Shown here piece by piece: positions 12,701 to 21,700 of a DNA stretch of 22,286 bases. The stretch is from Apostichopus parvimensis. Its lineage: Eukaryota; Echinodermata; Holothuroidea; Aspidochirotida; Stichopodidae. Position 1 is the stretch's first letter. Each line of letters opens with the position of its first letter. Under the pieces are notes generated by a model. That model had not been told where the DNA came from. It saw nothing but the letters and a program-made list of their open reading frames with translations, and searched no databases. The DNA is taken from positions 2,975 through 25,260 of the forward strand of contig KN892213.1 of the NCBI GenBank assembly GCA_000934455.1, given 5' to 3'. A program made the position numbers and the translations under genes.

Positions 12701-15700
12701 AAGAGAGAATATATCAGACACCAACAACTTCTACCTTTTTTGGCCCCCTTTTTTTAACAATACCCTAGCTCCTTTTATACCCGTCAACACCACTCTGGAA
12801 AGCCCGTTTTCCCAGGTAATCACTGCATTACGATGTCGAGGGGTCGTGGGAAAGACAACATGGCATCAGGCCACGCTTCACCATAAATGGCTGCTCATGA
12901 AATTCAGCCATAGCGCATTGCTCACATGCCAACTAATAAGACTGAGTGAATTCTACAAGACAAACTTTGTCGTGGAGAGGAGAGGAGAAAAAGGCCTGTC
13001 TTAATTGATTCCCATCAAGATATTACAAAAGATATCTGCACCGAGAAGAGACCCACAAGATTATTGAGACGAACGATGAAACCGGAGATGGAACGACTGA
13101 CCAATCACGAGGGTCCGTCTCTCAAAGGATTCTAATGATACTCGCAGGAAAGCTACTGACCGATGCAATCCAATCACATAGGAATGTCAAAATTGGTTAG
13201 GTTTATAATCACTGGGCATTATAATCTGTATTAAGTGACAACCAGAAAGTGGATGAAAGAGTGACGGTAGAATCAATTGCAGCCGTTCAACTCGATTGAA
13301 AATTTAAATGCATTAAACTTGGCATGACCCCAAAATATTATTAATAATAAGCTTGTGTGATGATAACAGAAAAGTTTTCTGCCTTTCCAAATATTTTGAA
13401 AATTAATATCGCAGCTTGATTGACAAACAATGTTAGGCGATGATTAGGTCTCTGTTCGAGCTTTTCAGACTACGAGATTGCACAAATATATAAATGCTGT
13501 CATTATTTATAGCTTCATATTTAAGACTAGGAAGAGAACGAACTGTGAAAAAGTTTCACCAAAAGATTACAAGAAAGGAAGACATGGTTTTGTCATTTCA
13601 ATTTTTGTGGACATTTTTTGTTCAACAATTCGTTGACACTTGGTATTCGGTTTTGTTTAACCAGTTACGCAAACAGCTTGGAATGGAAGCTACTTGTTTG
13701 AAGCCATGCTACGTCATTATTTGCACCTGTCAAAGTCTCTTTTATACAATCTCCGAAATGAGTTTTCTGAAAAATAGTACGAAACCAACGAGTGCATGGG
13801 TGGCAAGCAAACAACATACGGAGGAGATGTCCCCAGAGTAATCCAGATATAGATACGAGTGTGATAAATATAGAACAGCGGGGATAAATTTAGCCCAAGG
13901 TTTATTAACGGAAACATTGCGTCAACCCCGATTTGGCTCATCCATATGTGACATCGTAAGATGTGTAAGTAATCACGTAAGCGTCCACATACTACTTAAT
14001 AGCTGACATACCTAAGACCACATGATCTGGTAATCCACGGGTCTTAATAACGAAGGTTGCCGTGGTGGTGAACTCCCTTGATTGATGACTGTAAGGCTAA
14101 GCAATACATTCCTCTGATATCTTGTTTCAAGACATGTTTGTTTTGAAGTGCCAAGGATATTCATTGGTCCAAATGAGACACAAATTTTATTTTTTTTGTG
14201 TTTTGTCAAGGTTCTACATCCATGATCCAGCTCTCCCTAATTATTTAATTTAATTGATTAAAATGGACGTTTGACATTGGTGCACAACATACAGTCACAT
14301 GCACTGTGCAATATGTAGCAACTATGAGTTTGCATCAAGCAAAAGATAAATAAGATTGCAAATTTGAGAATTCCAAATGAAATTATCCCGGGAATCTTGA
14401 CGAAGCAAACCAGTACTAAAATATCTTCTCCTGAACATTCGTTTTGTGATTGTTCAGCAGCTAGTTCAATTTCATTTAGTCAATTAATTTCCTTAGAGAC
14501 GGTGCTACTTAAACTGTTTTTCCTGTAAGCAGGGAAGTATTGCACTCCCGATGTACACTGTTCAGTGAATGTGTCTCGGCAACTGTAAATCACAGCCTAA
14601 GTATATTGTATGGCACATGTTTTGCTTCGTTCTGACTAGACAACACATCTCTTTTAGCGGTTACTTTTATCAACGACTGGAGGCCGTCTTAAAGGTTGGG
14701 TTGATGGTTGTTAGTATTTCAATCCTTGGAAGAATTCAAACCATTACTTATGGACTATGAAGAAATCAAAGCCTACCGCTAATGCCCAGACAAATATCAA
14801 GACAATGTAATACACAGACATGTAGATTAGTCGAACATATAATTTACAAATTTAGTAAACTTTAGAGAATGAATGTTCAACCGATACTATGGAGACTTGT
14901 GCTCTTAGGATTGCTTGTTAGGATGCAGACATTTTGCTAAAATGGGACCAAAAGTATCAAGGAAAATAGGTAATGATTTTGCTATAAGACATCCCTACAG
15001 TGAAGACATAACACTAGGCTTCTTGGCATTCAATTTAGCATGATGATCAGTCAAATGTAACCAGGGCCATTATTCAAGATCAAGAATACTTATCATTCCC
15101 TCATAGCACAGAGACAAAAAATAGCCAGATATGGAGATGTGACTGAAGGCAACCAGCCGACCGAAAGCTGGAATTGATTTAACTTGTCAATCGAAACAAA
15201 TTGAAAGAATCATAAATCTAGCAATTGTATTCTCTGTTTTGGGATAGACTGTGAGACTTACTCCAAGTCTTCAACAGCTGCTATTAATGCTCCTAAGACT
15301 ACACTTAAGGGAGATCAATACAAGAGCCACTGTTGAAGATTGATTAATGTTAGTAGAAGATACCATTCACAACATGAAATTCTTGTTAAGTTACCCAAAG
15401 GGGTAGATCCAACATGACAACAATTAAGTGATTTTATATGTTTTTGTAAGCTTACATAGTCCAAGAGATATTAAAAGTTTATGGCATGTGATATACTCCC
15501 TGTGGGGTCACTATCATAAAGTTGAACCTGACATGAGTATGTGAGATGCTTTATCAAAACATGAATGATTAAATCTCTTGCGGTTCGAAGGAAGCTGTCG
15601 GAGAAACTGGTTAAAGAAAATGTTCATTGGGTATAAACATTAATATTACCTAGATTGTACTACCTCAGGGGTGTAAATTCCAAAGGAGGAGGCATTTTGT

Positions 15701-18700
15701 TTTCTGTGTCTTGGAGAATGCTATTGCTCAAATTCCATCTATCAAATTTACGGTTACGACCCTCTTCTCCACGCCGTATGTCCTTCTGTCCAAACTTGGA
15801 TGATCAAGGTTCCCATGGCAATAAAAATTTGAATCAACTTTCCATACCAATAAAAATTCGAATAAACTTTTCAATTGCCAAAAATATTTCAATTTGGTTT
15901 CTATGTATGTAACTTCTTCAATCTACACTAATTTTCTTTTTTTAGGCATTCATTATAATTTCCCAGTCAATTTGCCATAAATTTTATTTTGCCAATTGCA
16001 TTTTAAGTTTTATATATACAGTAGTTAACCATGCTACCATTCTTTAGAAATTGTATTACTGTTCTGCCTTCGCTGACACTCACCAAAGTATCACAGTCAC
16101 GGTTTATAGAATTCGTATGAAGTTAAAGGCTCCAACTTTTGATAAACAGCTTCCCTACCTAGTCGAGGGTCCTCCCACAAGATGGAATACAAGCAACAAA
16201 ATCTGCAACGTATCTAAAATAGTTTTCACAATCAATAGAGATTTGCATACCTGACATGCTTGCATTACTTCTGTCGGCAACTGTTTACAACAACTAATAG
16301 AAAACACATTATCAGAGACTAAACGCTTGCCTCTGTGTATCTGCCGATATCTCCATGCTCAGATTACTGTTCTATCTGACGATTAATTGAAACTAAAATT
16401 GACGTCAGCGCTCGCAAAATCTGATCTACAAGAAACATATAGCTTGGTTATAGGGATTCACAGCGGGCATCTTCACACCCTCATTCACAAATCATCCCGA
16501 GATGAATTTCTCGCCTCTCGGGTTTTTTGATTGGGCGCATTAAGGGCTTGGATATTCGGCATACCAGCTGAGCCAGAAGAACCCAACACCTCTCGCTCTG
16601 ACAAGCTCTTCTGTATTTATCGCAGACAGAGCTCAAACCCGTAATCACCGTAATCATCAGTGAAATGTTGTCTTTTTCATTTTCATTTTGTACTATGATT
16701 ACATCCTCTCTCAGTTAACAGTAGTACTATATGTAAGACACTCTCATACAGACTGTCATGATTATACAGGCAAAGGTCACATTACGTTGACAACAGTAAT
16801 AATAACCGCAGAACGCTTACGGATGGTGAGTCGCTAGTGAAGGAAACTTCCAACTTATAGTTCATAGCAAAAGTACGGGATCTTCCCGAGGTCTCTCGTT
16901 AGAATCTCCTCCGGTTAGAACATTTCCAGAGCCGATCAAAGACATCTTTGCCATTTCCATTTTTCTTTACAAATTAACATCAGTTACTTGTTAAATTAGC
17001 ACTTTATATTAATCCTACATAACATACATTGGTTATGCTACTTTTCAGTACCTATTCCCTGTTAACTATTTTTGATATCAAAGGATTTGAAATAATCATT
17101 TGTTGTTTAAATATGGACTTTCAATTTTTTACGATACTGTAACAGCTTCTTTACATGCGATACAATCATGCCATCCCTATTAACAATTTTAAAATTTAAA
17201 AGTCATATTAAGAGTAAACCTCTTTATTATTAAGAAGCTTTCTCTTTGCAAAATTTCTCCTCCTTTCAGATTTTCCCTCGGCATTAATCTTGAAATAAAT
17301 CATCAAACATCTGCTTATCACTCGACATTTAAAAAAATTAATATTCCAAATAGACAAGCTATCAAAACAAAGAGTTAAACTGCCAAATAGACAAGCTATC
17401 AAACAAAGAGTTAAACTGTATTAACTTCATTTCAAACTTGTTGCAACGCTTTTCCTGTCATGTGATGTAACTATTGTTTGCATTCAAAACAAGGTACATC
17501 AGAATATGAGGTAAGCCGTGCACAGAGAGAGAGATTGCATTCATCCATACATCACAGTAGTACCTTCAATCAACTTATCTTTCCCAGTATTCCCAAAATA
17601 GCAACAAGGCTGTCAACTCTATGGATCAGCTTTCTGTTCATTAATTAATCTGGCCGTTCTGCCTGTGCCAGTTGTTTATCATAGCTGCGTGAGGGCGCAC
17701 TGCATGAGCATAATTCTGTCGCCAGATCGCAATCGCTTTGCAGTTTAACGGTGAGAAAGCTTGGAAGTGCACAAAGATATAACTACCATTTACTTTAATC
17801 TATGAGGACACCAATCCTATTTGTGCTTGAATTATTCTATACTTTCAAAGACGTCATGAGAAATAAAGCATACCTCACGTTTGCACTAAGATATCTGGGT
17901 AGCAATAACAAGCATTGAGCAGCACCTCAGTTTTCTTCTATTGTCCAGGAATGATTAACACATTCCATTTCTGTTGTCTGACATACATATATCAAATTTA
18001 AAGATGATGAACTTGCTTGGGATATATACCATCCTCCTCAAGTCATATGACTCCCCTCTCGGCCCTTCCCCACTGCAAACCCCACTCCTACCCACAGAGT
18101 TTTAAAGATTTAACCGGTAATTCAAAGAATGCAACTTACGTGGATGGTGATTGGTCCACCAGTGAGAGACTGACCACCGAAGCGGAGATCCACCTCGTAG
18201 TCTCCTGGAGCTGGACAAGTCCAAATGATGTCAAAGGTGCCGTCTCCGTTGTCCCTGACCTGGACGTCGGGTACCTCCTGTCCGTCGGGTCCGACAATGG
18301 TGCAGGTGACGCGACCGGGTCCAGCATCCTTGGAATTGACCTTGATGACGGTCTCCTCCTCCACTGTGACAGTCTTGGTAACGGTCTCCTCTGTTGAACG
18401 GTTAAAAAATGTTTTTCTCTACCATGGTGCTAATTTTGATGTACCAAATTTAAGAGTCACCATTCTTAACATTCGCTAAACTCGATTCGTCGGGACCACC
18501 CTTTGTGCTGTATTGCTACTTTACTTTTTGAGACTTCGAAGTCAAGAAAAGTGCACAAAAACTAATACATCGAAACGCACACTGTTCAGTAATATTGCAC
18601 CAGTATGCCTACATTTTCCATATTTGGATACTAATCCTTAGTTTTATCCTTACCCAGTTTTGCAAAATTTTTCTTAGAAGACTGTGGAGCTTGGACTTAT

Positions 18701-21700
18701 TCTAAGAAAAGTATTGGTCCACTACAACTCACATCAAATTATGAATATATACATTGATCACAGCAAAGATAAATAATTTCATTTTTCTTCTTAATAGCAC
18801 CCCTCCCCACCCTACCCCCCAAACTCTCCCTCTTTTGTCTTGTTTGTTTGAGTAAAGACACTGTCCCCCTCCCCCCCCATTCTTTGCTAGATGACCGAAG
18901 ACGACAATTACTCATACCTACAGCCGTCCCTGACGACGGACAACGAGGAAATATATTGCGCACGTTAAAACACAGACTGTTTTAAGCGAGAACATGCGTG
19001 ACCTATGAATAACGGTATCACGACAAACATATATATGATCTATGCTTAAGAAACACTGTGACATTTACAGCAGCACAAATAATAATAAAAAAAACAGAAA
19101 TAGTAATGACTAAGAACTGAAAAAATACACATTTTGTTCAAAAACATCAATGGATTCAGAAGAGAGGGTATTACGAAACATTCAAAGGGGGGTACATATA
19201 GGGATGTAATTTATATCATAATAAAGGTTGCTGTTAGCTTACAGAGGTAGGGTTTCTGTTAGTGGAAAGAACTAAGGGTTAGAAAGATGTGCTACACAAA
19301 ACTGTGCATATGTTAGTTCTGTAGGCACATGGTCATCACAAGATCAATGTTCCAACATTTGCTCTCCTATCACCCCCGGTTACTGAAGCCTTCAGCAAGC
19401 ATTGTCCGTCTGCAAGCATGTACAAATGCATATCACCTCTAAGCCTATCACCTCTAAGCTTCCTTGTTACGCCTTTCATGACTGCCCCAAAATAAACTTT
19501 CACCGCCCTGAGATGCCGGCGGCAACTGTTCTGATGTTATGAGGGAATGCAATTAACTTTATAATAACCAACCAAGAAACTGTAGTAGACTTCATCACCA
19601 TGGTAACAGTACGAAAGGAATCAAACGTTCAATTTTGCAAAAACGCAGACAATGTTGGGTAAATTGAATTGAGATGAAGGACGAATTCTCCAACCCCAAC
19701 CAGTACTTCCTGCATACATGCACTCAGCATCACATTAACTATACTTAATGTGTAGAATTAAGCACACGCTCCAGATATTTCCCCCTCCCTTTCGGCATTC
19801 CCGCGACTCCACTCGTTATGTCCCCTGCTCTCCCCCACCCCCTTCCCTTCCACAAATCCTACATTTCATTTGATCTCAACCATACTACCTCCCATCTCCA
19901 CACCCTCTCGAGTAGGAAAGTTGATCATGTGATAAGCAAGGATTAGAAGCGAGTCAAAGGCACTACTATTAAAATCACATCACACGTTGAATGCAGAAGG
20001 AGATGACCCACCAAGGACACCGTGGGCACCTTTAGTCGTGGTGGTGCGGGTTGTGGTAGTCGTCGTCTTTTTGGTTTTTTCCTGGCTGACGCTGCCCCGG
20101 CGTACGGGGATTTCATAATTCCCGCTGCGAACACCTGTAGTTTACAGGATCAACCAAGGTTATTTGGACGGAAGAGGAAAGAATGCAACTAAAGAGCAGG
20201 CGTGTTTATTTTACTTTGTTTTTTGTTGTTGTTGTTGTTGAGAGAGAGAGAGAAAAGTTTTGTTACTTAGGAAAAGGAAGAGATGCAACGAGATCAAAAC
20301 GAGATATTAAAATACATCCAGAGAAGAGGAGAAGTCTCCGAGTGTCAGTGAAAGAACATTTGAAAAGAAAAACACCGGGGGGGGGGGGGGGGGGGGATTT
20401 GTAGGGGGGGGGGGGGGGGGGATGGGAAAGAGAAAACATGACGATATGGTGCTCTGAGAAGACTGGCTGTGATATATCCCGTCACCCGTGTACCCGATTT
20501 GGATCTGCTTCCTGACTAAAATTGGTACTGTATGGCTTCCTAAAATTTACTTTAGATTGAATATTAACAACTTCTAGGCACACTGCTTTATCAATATTCT
20601 CTATGAAGTGAATTACAACAACTGTCATCAATAAAACACAAAAGTTTTGTTATTGGTATAAAGAGGCAACCATTCATGCTAATATATTTAAGCCATTCTT
20701 CCTCCGAGGAAGCTTAACAAACGAACGCATTTTCCATCGGTGATACGTTAAGCATCGGGTGTGCCTTTTTACAAGCGCCGTTCTTTGTTACAAGTCAATT
20801 TGTGCAAGGATCCTCTCTCCTCTGTGTCAAAGCTGGGAGGCATAGAATTGAGCATGCTCTCAAAGTTACATGATATGCAGACATTTTGTCCAAGGCAAGA
20901 ATTTTTGGATCTCAATAAAAAATTGGAGGTGATACTGCAATTTCTTTAAAAACATATCGAGCTATACTTGAAAAGATATCTTGGGAGAGAGTCGTGTGAA
21001 GTTCAAAGAAGCTCCTGACTTCACAGCCATGTGATTTTTTCAGCCAGTCTTCAATTTTTTACATGAGCATCACTTGTTAGGGTGAGAGAGGGGACGGGGT
21101 AAGGGGGGCCGGGGGGAGGGATTTGAAATTATTGCGAACAAAAGTTAAAAGTAGCAGAAATTTCGTAGAGAGAAAGGAAAGACAACATTTTTAAAAAAAT
21201 GACCAGGCATAACAAGACAAAAGACTTGATCAAGTATTCATGGGCAGAGAACAAAAGATACGGCAAAGGAGAGCATTCAATCTCGAGAGAACCATTCAAC
21301 TTTGAAAGATGAAAACAACCGACCAACTTTTAGGGAGCATAACTCTTTTTTAAGGACTGAAGCGAGGTCGAGCAAAAATTAAATGCTAAGACAAAGAAAA
21401 AAAATGTCCCTGTATTATTAGAGATGAAAGAAGAAGAGATGAAGATGAAGAGAAGAAGAACATCTCAAAGCTGCCAGTTAATGCCAATTGGAAACTTGGA
21501 ACTCTATAGAATGAAAATGCTGATTTGGTCCATCTCGAGACTGGTGTGGTCGTCTTCATAATGAAAGAGAATAACATTTTGGCAATCGTTCGTGGTGATA
21601 ATCAACCACGACTTAACGAAAAATCAAGGAATTGAACCACTGAAGGAGAAAATTCATTATAAACTGCTTACTAAAATTAAAGCAAACCCAAAACATGAGC

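Larger units (their letters stand above)
4720..18139 (-). other. Filamin intron (13,420 bp) at the Ig15/hinge-1 boundary
   Basis: Donor GTAAGT at 18139-18134, acceptor TTCTCAG ending at 4720, phase 0. It makes up 60 percent of the window. Both strands were read for Ig-like, enzyme or transposon-protein signatures and none was found; the longest open frame (13494-13841, plus) has a length expected by chance at this base composition. Composition is mostly AT-rich, with more mixed, motif-dense stretches near 7150-7560, 8690-9250, 9800-9960, 12800-13200 and 16380-16650 that could be regulatory. Contents that can be named are a G-rich duplication at 6855-6905, a minisatellite near 15811-15898 and a 37-bp tandem duplication at 17346-17418. 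Only weak alternative-first-exon candidates are visible. Confidence 0.9.

Noticed and set aside
13494..13841. 115-codon plus-strand open frame in the hinge intron
   Set aside because: The longest non-filamin frame, but a handful of this length are expected by chance at this base composition. The translation shows no domain, repeat or signal I recognise.
16251..16360. Minus-strand open stretch of about 35 codons ending in CAG|GTATGC, phase 0
   Set aside because: The phase fits the hinge exon, but the only ATG lies five codons from the donor. The residues show no filamin pattern and no convincing acceptor upstream was identified.
16496..16528. CCCGAGA...TCTCGGG stem followed by T6, like a bacterial terminator
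   Set aside because: The context is a eukaryotic intron; the 7-bp stem with a 13-base loop and T run is most likely coincidental.
18004..18010. ATGATGA box C of a possible C/D snoRNA (also 10424 on plus and 1791 on minus)
   Set aside because: No CTGA box D at a suitable distance with a terminal stem in any of the three cases.
18017..18479. Long plus-strand open frames opposite the Ig15 exon
   Set aside because: They lie antisense to a conserved filamin exon whose codon pattern explains the absence of stops on the other strand.
10593..19607. Several near-matches to the RFX X-box (10593-10606, 12606-12619, 15809-15822, 19594-19607)
   Set aside because: I estimate about three one-mismatch matches to the degenerate consensus by chance in 22 kb on both strands, which is what is seen.
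20183..20404. Plus-strand frame with poly-Val, Glu/Arg and poly-Gly stretches
   Set aside because: Produced entirely by (TTG)n, (AG)n and G20 simple repeats.
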